DNA of 21,936 nt, from positions 1 through 21,936 of the forward strand of contig JAEEZV010000035.1 in assembly GCA_016291995.1 (NCBI GenBank), written 5' to 3'. This stretch comes from Caryophanales bacterium (lineage in GTDB: Bacteria > Bacillota_I > Bacilli_A > RF39 > UBA660). Position numbers and translations under genes: made by a program. The notes beneath the pieces were generated by a model. It worked only from the letters and a program-made list of their open reading frames with translations. It was not told where the DNA came from and ran no database searches. Shown here piece after piece: positions 1-7,149 of this stretch (positions are counted from its first letter, which is position 1; the number at the start of each line of letters is the position of its first letter).

Positions 1-2464
1 CACCAAGTTGAGAATCACTATTTCCAGTCGTATCCGGTCCATCTATTCTAATATTTTCAATAACTAAATCGTTCTCTACAGCAAATGTATAATATGTTGT
101 ACCATCAAACCAACTATATGAAGAATCGTATTCCAAAAGCCCCGCCGCATTGTTTCCATTTACCGCTGCACCAGTAACCGTAAACGGTCTATTAACTTCA
201 AGATTATCCATTGATAAAGCTGTACCACTAGTATATCTAAAGATATTCATATCTCTAGTAACTAGATAATAATAGTTATCAGCGTTTATTACTGCTCCGT
301 CAGAATCAGTTTCTATTAAAGATATCGTATTACCATTAGATTTTAATGTATCATCATCATAATGAATTAATTTATAAGCGGGAGAGCATCCACTAGTACT
401 AGTACAAAGTTCTCCGCTACTATTATAATATTTTCCGGTATTAATCATCTGTGTTGTCGGATTACTTACTCTATAATAGTAACCACTAGCATTAGTACCA
501 GGTATGTATGTTCCCTGTCTTTGTACCGTCGTAGTTATCGTGTATTCACCATCTGGATCTGCTTGTAAATTCATATATGTAGTATTATATGTTGTAATCG
601 TAACTTCTGTATTATTACCACTATTTGTAAAGTTTGGAACAAAAGTTACCGATCCACCTTCATATTTACTTCCACCTTGAATAGCCGTTTGATTAGCACT
701 ATAAACATAACAAGTCGTATAACCACATGTCGTATTACGGTTTCTAATATATGTGTATGATGTACCTGTTTGACTTGTCTTATACCAATAATATCTTGGT
801 AACGCTCCATTTCTATTAACTCTACGGTTATATACCATTTGAGCATAATTTCGTTTCCAATAATAACTAGCAGGCACTTCTACTTGTACTGGTGTCGTAT
901 AATTAGTTGGTTGCATACTCATTGAATTAAAACTAGTAATACTGCTAGCTGAAGTTACCACATTAGCCTTATACCAACTAGCATTTAAGTGAATAATTAT
1001 CTCACTTCCACCATTTACTGGTACCTCTAAATGTCTTGTATAGTCATCATTATTAAAACTGAATGTAGCATTACTACACAAATTAGCTGTTGTATCAGCA
1101 CCCTGATTACATATCCATCCGTTAAATCCATACTCAGTATTACTTACATATGGTCTTTTTGTAAATGGATTATCGATAAGTTCAATATGAATATAATTAT
1201 CACCATCACTATTTGTAAGTAATGTTCCACTAGAATTTCTAGCAAGCGGATAGTATTTAAAATAAATAAATTTATTTGTATTTTCACTACCTATCGGTGA
1301 TAAAGCACCTGTTCTAGCACTACTTTCAATATCAGCAGCATCGTATATTATTTCTACCTTAACTAAATAATTATCGTTATAATATCCCGTATTAACCCCA
1401 CTAGGAATACTTGTCGACCTAACTTCTGCATAGTTAAGACCTCTATAATAATTAAGGTCACTTGTAAGATCATTGATATAGAAAGTATTACCATCGGCAC
1501 CTGATGCATGTTCAGTAATTGTATCCGTTCCAACAGCTCCTCTAGTTGGTGCTTTAACAGGTCCTCTTACTGGTGTATCATCACCTTTTACATCTAACTC
1601 AGGTTCCAATATAACACTCTTACTTTCTACCATAAATTTATTATTAGAAATAATTATTTCATAATCATCATTGGCATAATCATCCAAGTTATCCATATTT
1701 GTTAAACTAATTGCATTATGATTAACACTAAAACTATCAATACCAATATCTATATCACTACTTGTAGCATCATAATTATCATCTTTTATTAGTATGTTAG
1801 TTCCCTCATCATTATCCATCTCATAAGCAAATTTATAGATATTACTACTATTAGAATTAATATCATAATTTAAGACAATATTTTCATAATTACTATCCGT
1901 TGATGTATATACAAGTCCCCCAAAAGAAGATGTATCACTTACATTAGCTGTTCCTGATACAATAATCATTTCAAAATTTGAATCAGTAACATCTTTAGCA
2001 AATATTGCTCCTTCAGTATCTTCCAAAGAATATGTTATGTCTAATTCCAAATTTTTAAAACTAGCACCATTTACGACATTGAATAAATAGTTAGAAACAG
2101 TTGCATTATAAATTAAATTACCATCTCCATCGATAGTACCAGAAAAAGCAACTGGACTATTGATACTGATATCATTGCCTCCGTAATTAAATCCACTAGT
2201 TAGTTTGTAATGCTTATCACTATAAATTGCTGCATCTTCACTTTCGAGTAATGTCTTTAAATAAGCAAATTCACCAGCATCAGAAATAATGTACGGACTT
2301 TCACTACTACCAGTTCCACTAGTAAATGAAGTGGCTACTACTCCATCCCATGCTGAACTATTTAGGTATTCAGAAAAAGAATATGGAAAAACAATTAACG
2401 ATATAATAACTAAAGAAACGACAACGATAAAAAGAATACGTTTACTATAATTAACACGTTTCAT
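1..2464 (-). CDS. Large exported surface protein, N-terminal part (3' end beyond window)
   Basis: Reading back from the ATG at 2464-2462, the frame stays open for 821 codons to the left edge, so the C-terminus is missing. The ribosome binding site is GAGGTGG, just upstream. Residues 9-29 form a hydrophobic segment after a basic start (signal peptide or anchor). Residues 38-92 follow the W-x-G-F-x-x-G-x-G-x-PY-x-I-x-L pattern that opens many beta-helix adhesins, then FSGTIDGDGN (107-116) and FGGLV (181-185) resemble GLUG-type turns. Around 296-312 is a Pro/Arg/Lys hinge. Residues 444-498 (GFNGW to LNASW) resemble an InlB/Flg_new beta-grasp repeat. From about 730 a second beta-helix-like region begins. 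Six Cys occur as three close pairs (452/463, 580/585, 687/693), possibly disulfides. The role is probably a cell-surface adhesin or glycan-binding protein; the ligand and anchoring mode cannot be seen. Confidence 0.8.
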   Translation of the reverse strand, partial: MKRVNYSKRILFIVVVSLVIISLIVFPYSFSEYLNSSAWDGVVATSFTSGTGSSESPYIISDAGEFAYLKTLLESEDAAIYSDKHYKLTSGFNYGGNDISINSPVAFSGTIDGDGNLIYNATVSNYLFNVVNGASFKNLELDITYSLEDTEGAIFAKDVTDSNFEMIIVSGTANVSDTSSFGGLVYTSTDSNYENIVLNYDINSNSSNIYKFAYEMDNDEGTNILIKDDNYDATSSDIDIGIDSFSVNHNAISLTNMDNLDDYANDDYEIIISNNKFMVESKSVILEPELDVKGDDTPVRGPVKAPTRGAVGTDTITEHASGADGNTFYINDLTSDLNYYRGLNYAEVRSTSIPSGVNTGYYNDNYLVKVEIIYDAADIESSARTGALSPIGSENTNKFIYFKYYPLARNSSGTLLTNSDGDNYIHIELIDNPFTKRPYVSNTEYGFNGWICNQGADTTANLCSNATFSFNNDDYTRHLEVPVNGGSEIIIHLNASWYKANVVTSASSITSFNSMSMQPTNYTTPVQVEVPASYYWKRNYAQMVYNRRVNRNGALPRYYWYKTSQTGTSYTYIRNRNTTCGYTTCYVYSANQTAIQGGSKYEGGSVTFVPNFTNSGNNTEVTITTYNTTYMNLQADPDGEYTITTTVQRQGTYIPGTNASGYYYRVSNPTTQMINTGKYYNSSGELCTSTSGCSPAYKLIHYDDDTLKSNGNTISLIETDSDGAVINADNYYYLVTRDMNIFRYTSGTALSMDNLEVNRPFTVTGAAVNGNNAAGLLEYDSSYSWFDGTTYYTFAVENDLVIENIRIDGPDTTGNSDSQLG

Positions 2465-2502
2465 ATTTCCACCTCTTTCCTATGCCTAATATCCTAACTT
2501 AC

Positions 2503-2511
2503 ATTATATCA
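2503..2511 (-). promoter_or_regulatory. Extended -10 promoter for the surface protein
   Basis: On the minus strand this reads TGATATAAT, a perfect TGn extended -10 box, about 40 bases before the ATG at 2464. No good -35 lies 17 bases upstream. The T-tract of the preceding terminator begins nine bases upstream. Confidence 0.7.
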
Positions 2512-2520
2512 TAATATGAC

Positions 2521-2550
2521 AAAAAAATATAGATATTTATATATCTATAT
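2521..2550 (-). terminator. Intrinsic terminator of the ORF6N gene
   Basis: Ten-bp perfect stem (2527-2536 with 2541-2550) with a four-base loop, followed on the minus strand by seven T. The TAA stop of the ORF6N gene (2537-2539) lies in the loop. The stem is AT-rich, but the geometry is complete. Confidence 0.75.
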
Positions 2551-3421
2551 TTAATTTTACAAGCAATGCCTCTATCATAAATTTATCAGTCATCAAATTA
2601 ATATTAAAAACTTTTTCACCTGCATTATTGACACTTGCTCCCGAATTATATATCGTTTTTCTATCAATTACAAAATACCTATCATGATATGTATTATTTC
2701 TAACAACAGTTAAATTCCCATACTCCTCACCGTATTTTTTAATATCTAAATCACTTAATCTATCACTATTTTTGGTTATTATAATTACTGGCACATTTAT
2801 TTTCCTTACAATATCAAGTAACGTTTTATCAGCATAACTATCAACGATTATTAATTCCTTTTTTGCTTCGTTAAAAATATCGACTATTCTTGAATAAGCA
2901 TCATATACGCTCCCACTTAGATACACTTCATTTATTTTCCTTTTCTCTTCAAATTTATCAAATGCTTTTTTAAGCATTTTTATTTCAAAATCATGTTCTA
3001 TTACTTTAAATTCAACATTTGATAATCTATATGCATTATTCCCAATATAATGTCTCATAGCTACGAATGCATTGATAATCATTATGCTAATATTTACTGC
3101 AGTATCACTATGTAAAACACCCGCCAGCATTGCGACACCCTGTTCAGTAAATACATATGGTAAGTATTTTGAATATTTGCCTTTCTCAAATTCTAAGGTG
3201 CCATTTTGGCACCTTAGAATTTCACGATATTCTTCTTTACTTAGTTCAAAACAAAAGTTTTCTGGAAACCTATTTATGTTTCTTTTAACTTGCCTTTTAA
3301 GTGATTTTGTTTCTACACCATACAAAATCGCCAAATCAGAATCAAGCATAACCTGCTTTCCTCTAACCTCATAAATCATATCTTCAATCCTAATATTTTC
3401 ACCTTTGATTACTTCGTTCAT
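2537..3421 (-). CDS. ORF6N domain DNA-binding protein with PLD-like C-terminus
   Basis: The 294-residue protein begins at the ATG at 3421, which has GGAGG four bases upstream. An in-frame earlier start at 3460 lies inside the promoter and is rejected. Residues 9-125 fit the ORF6N family, a phage-type DNA-binding domain: VMLDSDLAILYGVETKSLKR, then NRFPENFCFEL, then the YVFTEQGVAML block at about 89-99. Residues 165-280 resemble a half phospholipase-D fold with H246-x-R-x4-D253, an HKD-like motif in which Lys is Arg. The family is common in mobile elements and in chromosomes; the function is usually unknown, perhaps DNA binding or antirepression. Residues 67-78 are encoded entirely by a perfect inverted repeat (separate entry). 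It is monocistronic, with its own promoter and terminator. Confidence 0.88.
   Translation of the reverse strand: MNEVIKGENIRIEDMIYEVRGKQVMLDSDLAILYGVETKSLKRQVKRNINRFPENFCFELSKEEYREILRCQNGTLEFEKGKYSKYLPYVFTEQGVAMLAGVLHSDTAVNISIMIINAFVAMRHYIGNNAYRLSNVEFKVIEHDFEIKMLKKAFDKFEEKRKINEVYLSGSVYDAYSRIVDIFNEAKKELIIVDSYADKTLLDIVRKINVPVIIITKNSDRLSDLDIKKYGEEYGNLTVVRNNTYHDRYFVIDRKTIYNSGASVNNAGEKVFNINLMTDKFMIEALLVKLNIDI
3188..3222. repeat. Perfect 16-bp inverted repeat inside the ORF6N gene
   Basis: Arms 3188-3203 and 3207-3222 are perfectly complementary, with a three-base loop. The repeat contains GC-rich GGTGCC/GGCACC cores, unlike the surrounding AT-rich DNA. It encodes residues 67-78 (EILRCQNGTLEF), in the stretch just before the conserved YLPYVFTEQG block. 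There is no T-tract on the coding strand, so it is not an ordinary terminator. Confidence 0.9.
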
Positions 3422-3442
3422 ATTTCCTCCATTAGGATACAT

Positions 3443-3470
3443 TCTATACTTATAAAGCAAGGAATGTCAA
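3443..3470 (-). promoter_or_regulatory. Sigma-A type promoter of the ORF6N gene
   Basis: TTGACA (3465-3470) and TATAGA (3443-3448) on the minus strand, with a 16-base spacer, about 22 bases from the ATG at 3421. Confidence 0.7.
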
Positions 3471-3498
3471 TGGTTTTTGGTGAACTTTTTTAATGCAT

Positions 3499-3528
3499 AA
3501 AAAAACTGATAACTCAAATTATCAGTTT
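3499..3528 (-). terminator. Terminator of the ABC exporter operon
   Basis: Ten-bp stem AAACTGATAA/TTATCAGTTT (3503-3512 with 3519-3528), six-base loop, and a run of seven T on the minus strand. It lies 20 bases after the stop at 3548. The rest of the 3422-3547 gap holds only the ORF6N promoter. Confidence 0.85.
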
Positions 3529-3547
3529 CTAAATTTCTGCATATTTT

Positions 3548-5323
3548 TTATTCGTAAAATTGTGAATTGTATAGTTCTGCATAAAAACCATTTTGTTTTA
3601 GTAACTCATCATGATTACCTTGCTCTACGATATTGCCATCTTTGATAACTAAGATGAGATCAGCATTTTGAATTGTCGATAACCTATGAGCAATTATAAA
3701 ACTAGTTTTTCCTTCAGTAAGTTTATCCATTGCTTCGGATACCAATTGTTCTGTTCTTGTATCGACACTACTTGTTGCTTCATCAAAAATCAAAAATGGT
3801 GTATCTTCAATCATACTTCTAGCTATTGTAAGAAGTTGCTTTTGTCCCGCTGATAAACTTTCTGTATCAGATAATTCTGTATCATATCCCTTAGGTAATG
3901 TCTTTATAAAATGATCCATTCCTACGACTGTGCATGCTGCCATTACTTCTTCCGTTGTTACTTTTTTATTATTATAAATGACATTTTCTTTAATTGTTCC
4001 ATTAAATAACCAAGTATCTTGAAGAACCATCGTAAATAATTCATGAATGTTTTCTCTTGTCAAATTCTTAATTGAAACATCATCAATTAAGATATCTCCA
4101 GATTTAATATCATAGAATTTCATAAGTAAATTAACTATCGTTGTCTTGCCTGCTCCGGTAGGACCTACGATAGCTATTTTACTACCCGCTTTTATTTTAG
4201 CGCTAAAATTCTTGATGATTAATTTATCAGGATTATAACCAAATTTAACATTTTTAAATTCTAGATTACCTTTTACATTTTCTTTAGCTAGTTTAACAAA
4301 ATTATCACCATTTTCAAGTGGCATTGACTCTTCATCAAGAAATTCGAATACCCTCTCTCCAGCGGCTGCTGCTCTTTGAAGTTCCATAAGACCTTGTGCA
4401 AATTCTCTAAGAGGTTGTGTAAATAATCTAACATATATCATAAATGCTACGATTACCCCAAATTTAATACTACCATTTATTGTTAAAATTGATCCTACTA
4501 CACATACCATAACATAGCCAAAATTACCAATAAAATGCATAATCGGATGCATTAATCCACCAAAGAATTGACTCTTCAAGCCATCCTTGAATAACCTCTC
4601 ATTAATATCATCAAATTCCTTATTTACTTCTTCTGTCGCATTGTATGCTTTAACGATATTATGTCCTGTTATAGTCTCTTCAATATGACCATTTATTTCA
4701 CCAAGTTCTTCTTGAACAGCATTGAAATATTTCTGGCTTTTACTCATAATTACCGCCATTAAAACAAATCCAATTAAAGATGATAAAATAGCAGTTATCG
4801 CCAAAGTAGCACTTGTTATAAACATCATCACAAGAGACCCTAAAAACATTGTAAGAGCACTTGCTAATGTTCCTAAACTTTCATTTAATGTCATACTGAT
4901 ACTATCGACATCATTAGTAACTCTAGATAAGACATCGCCAACAGTTGTTTTATCAAAATAAGATAACGGTAATTTATTAATTTTAACTGCTATATCTGTG
5001 CGCATTCTCTTTGAAAATTTTGCAGTTATAATCGTCATAATTAATCCTTGAATATAATTAAATATAAAACTAAATGAAAATAAAATTACTAAAGTTATTC
5101 CTACTTTTTTAACTGCAACTAAATCTATTTCTGTCATAAGTCCAGCTGTAACAATATTCGTTATTTCTTTTAGTTTATCTGGTCCAATTATTGCAAATAA
5201 ACTAGATAATGATGACAACACAATTGCTATTACTATTAAAGGAAGATATTTCTTATTATATTTAAGTATTCTTAGTACTGCACTTTTAAAATCTTTTGCT
5301 TTTTCCATCTTTCTATTATGCAT
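3548..5323 (-). CDS. ABC exporter half-transporter, catalytically complete subunit
   Basis: The 591-residue protein has a six-helix exporter membrane domain (about 25-315) followed by a nucleotide-binding domain. Visible motifs are Walker A GPTGAGKTT (387-395), Q-loop LQDTWLF, signature LSAGQ (490-494), Walker B LIFDE with catalytic E515, and switch H546. The signature deviates from LSGGQ. The start is the ATG at 5323: AGGAGG lies at 5333-5338 and the upstream gene stops at 5327, one base away. A longer in-frame start at 5377 would overlap the partner by 53 bases and is less likely. With the upstream gene it forms a heterodimeric exporter of the LmrCD/BmrCD/TM287-288 type (drug, lipid or peptide export). 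The substrate cannot be predicted from sequence. Confidence 0.93.
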   Translation of the reverse strand: MHNRKMEKAKDFKSAVLRILKYNKKYLPLIVIAIVLSSLSSLFAIIGPDKLKEITNIVTAGLMTEIDLVAVKKVGITLVILFSFSFIFNYIQGLIMTIITAKFSKRMRTDIAVKINKLPLSYFDKTTVGDVLSRVTNDVDSISMTLNESLGTLASALTMFLGSLVMMFITSATLAITAILSSLIGFVLMAVIMSKSQKYFNAVQEELGEINGHIEETITGHNIVKAYNATEEVNKEFDDINERLFKDGLKSQFFGGLMHPIMHFIGNFGYVMVCVVGSILTINGSIKFGVIVAFMIYVRLFTQPLREFAQGLMELQRAAAAGERVFEFLDEESMPLENGDNFVKLAKENVKGNLEFKNVKFGYNPDKLIIKNFSAKIKAGSKIAIVGPTGAGKTTIVNLLMKFYDIKSGDILIDDVSIKNLTRENIHELFTMVLQDTWLFNGTIKENVIYNNKKVTTEEVMAACTVVGMDHFIKTLPKGYDTELSDTESLSAGQKQLLTIARSMIEDTPFLIFDEATSSVDTRTEQLVSEAMDKLTEGKTSFIIAHRLSTIQNADLILVIKDGNIVEQGNHDELLKQNGFYAELYNSQFYE

Positions 5324-5324
5324 A

Positions 5325-7079
5325 TTATTTAGCCTCCTTCCAGTATTGTGAAGCCGCAATTTGTTTATATACTTCACAATCCTTTAAGAGACTTTCATGA
5401 GTACCAATACCCACCATTTCTCCTTCATCTAAAACAATTATTTTATCAGCATCTTTTATTGTCCCTATCCTACTAGCTACGATAAATTTAGTAGATCCTC
5501 CTGTATACTTTTCTAAATTTTTACGTAGTGCATAATCTGTTTTATAATCTAGTGCTGAAAAAGAATCATCAAAGATATATATTTCAGCATCTCTAGCAAT
5601 TGCTCTAGCTATTGATAATCTCTGTTTTTGACCACCAGAAATATTATTACCTGCACTTGCTATATCAGAGTCTACTCCTTTATCCATTGCTGTAACAAAT
5701 TCACTAGCTCTAGCTATATTTAATGCTTTTAACACATCATCATTACTAACTTTCTTACCATTCTTTTTACCTAGTTTAATATTTTCTTTTATGCTGCCCT
5801 TGAACAAAACAGCCTTTTGACTAATATAACCCAATTTATCAGTCAAGAAATCACTAGTCATATCCTTAATATTGATTCCATCAATTAAGATTTCTCCTTC
5901 ACTAGCATCATAAAATCTTGGTATCAAGTTTACCAAAGTACTCTTACCACTACCAGTACCACCAATAATAGCAATCGTCTCTCCTTTGTTAGCCGTAAAA
6001 CTAATATTTTTTAAAACGTATTCTTCGGCATCTGGATATTTAAAACTAACACCCTTAAATTCAACAGTTCCTCTTAATTCACTTGTATCTTTAGAAACAT
6101 TACCATATTTTATTTCTATTTCTGTATCTAGTACCTCATTGACACGCTTCATAGATACAGATGCTCTTGGATACAATATAAATAGCATAACCATTACCAT
6201 AAAGGCCATTATTACTTGTACTGCATATGCTGAAAATACTACCATATCACTAAATATATTTAATTTATCCATTCCTATAGCACCATTTATCATGACAGCT
6301 CCAACCCAATATATAGCTAGTGATAAACCACTCATAATAGAAGACATTATTGGTCCCATAAAGGCCATCAATTTACCTGTAAATAAGTGCGTATCAGTAA
6401 GTTCTTTATTAGCTTTTTCAAATCTATTAAGTTCAAAATCTTCCGCATTATATGCTCTTACTACACGAAGTCCTGTCAAATTTTCTCTTGTAATAGCATT
6501 TAAATTATCCGTAAGACGTTGAATCTTTTTAAATTTAGGAATAGCTACCAATATAATAACTAGATTAGACACGATAACAATCGATACACCAACCAAAGTA
6601 ATCAAAGAAAAATTCCATTCCTTACCAGCTATCTTCATAATAGCCATTATTGCCATTATTGGTGCTTTAGCTAGCATCTGAATTCCCATGACAACAAGAG
6701 TTTTTATCTGTGTAATATCGTTAGTATTTCTTGTAATTAAACTACTCGTAGAAAATCCCTTTATTTCCTTTGTTCCAAATTCATGAATCTTATTAAATAC
6801 TTTTTTTCTTAAATTTTTCTCAAAAGATGTTCCTGTATAAGCTGCTAAAAAGCCTACTCCAAAAGCTGTTACTAAACTACCTAAAGAACAAAGTAACATA
6901 ATAATACCACTTTTAATAACTTCTGATGTATCAGTACCTTTAGTTTGTACTAACATCGTAACTTTAGACATATAATCTGGTATTTTAAGATCTAACCATC
7001 CTTGTAATATTAATAATAAAATTGCTAAGAGAAGAAATATTACTTCTTTTCTAGTTAAATTATTTAATGTTTTAATCAT
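5325..7079 (-). CDS. ABC exporter half-transporter, degenerate-site subunit
   Basis: The 584-residue protein has a membrane domain (about 12-310) and a nucleotide-binding domain. Walker A GGTGSGKST is at 373-381 and the signature ISGGQ at 480-484. In Walker B the catalytic Glu is Asp (IFDD, D505), and the switch His is replaced by Ser (VASRIGTI, S536). This pairs with the LSAGQ signature of the downstream partner. One composite ATP site is therefore built from non-canonical residues, while the other (partner Walker A/B/His with this signature) is intact, as known for asymmetric heterodimeric exporters. It is the first gene of a two-gene operon, with RBS GGAGG at 7086-7090, its own extended -10 promoter, and a shared terminator after the second gene. 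Confidence 0.93.
   Translation of the reverse strand: MIKTLNNLTRKEVIFLLLAILLLILQGWLDLKIPDYMSKVTMLVQTKGTDTSEVIKSGIIMLLCSLGSLVTAFGVGFLAAYTGTSFEKNLRKKVFNKIHEFGTKEIKGFSTSSLITRNTNDITQIKTLVVMGIQMLAKAPIMAIMAIMKIAGKEWNFSLITLVGVSIVIVSNLVIILVAIPKFKKIQRLTDNLNAITRENLTGLRVVRAYNAEDFELNRFEKANKELTDTHLFTGKLMAFMGPIMSSIMSGLSLAIYWVGAVMINGAIGMDKLNIFSDMVVFSAYAVQVIMAFMVMVMLFILYPRASVSMKRVNEVLDTEIEIKYGNVSKDTSELRGTVEFKGVSFKYPDAEEYVLKNISFTANKGETIAIIGGTGSGKSTLVNLIPRFYDASEGEILIDGINIKDMTSDFLTDKLGYISQKAVLFKGSIKENIKLGKKNGKKVSNDDVLKALNIARASEFVTAMDKGVDSDIASAGNNISGGQKQRLSIARAIARDAEIYIFDDSFSALDYKTDYALRKNLEKYTGGSTKFIVASRIGTIKDADKIIVLDEGEMVGIGTHESLLKDCEVYKQIAASQYWKEAK
5333..5338 (-). promoter_or_regulatory. Ribosome binding site deciding the start of the second ABC subunit
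   Basis: AGGAGG on the minus strand, nine bases before the ATG at 5323. It lies within the last codons of the upstream subunit, giving tight translational coupling and fixing 5323 rather than 5377 as the start. Confidence 0.8.
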
Positions 7080-7104
7080 TATATTCCTCCTTATCGACTT
7101 TATA

Positions 7105-7113
7105 ATTATAGCA
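7105..7113 (-). promoter_or_regulatory. Extended -10 promoter of the ABC exporter operon
   Basis: TGCTATAAT on the minus strand, 25 bases before the ATG at 7079, giving a leader of about 20 bases. It lies seven bases downstream of the preceding terminator T-tract. Confidence 0.75.
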
Positions 7114-7120
7114 TATCCTC

Positions 7121-7149
7121 AAAAAAATAGATAGTCTAACTATCTATTT
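7121..7149 (-). terminator. Terminator of the NUDIX/two-HEPN unit
   Basis: Ten-bp stem AAATAGATAG/CTATCTATTT (7125-7134 with 7140-7149), five-base loop, then seven T on the minus strand. The TAG stop of the upstream gene (7144-7146) lies in the stem. Confidence 0.8.

Noticed and set aside
646..846. A 66-codon open frame on the minus strand
   Set aside because: It lies out of frame inside the surface-protein gene, whose own frame is open through the region; its composition is not protein-like.
3072..3374. Plus-strand open frame of 100 codons
   Set aside because: Antisense to the ORF6N gene and overlapping its palindrome; no RBS or recognisable protein.
2537..3421. Prophage or mobile element remnant
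   Set aside because: ORF6N proteins are common in phages, but no integrase, structural phage gene, terminal repeat or attachment site is visible nearby.
5986..6522. Plus-strand open frame of 178 codons
   Set aside because: Complementary to the ABC transporter gene, low-complexity translation, no RBS. The same holds for plus-strand frames at 1031-1222, 4722-4961, 7589-7825, 14095-14313 and 19292-19534.
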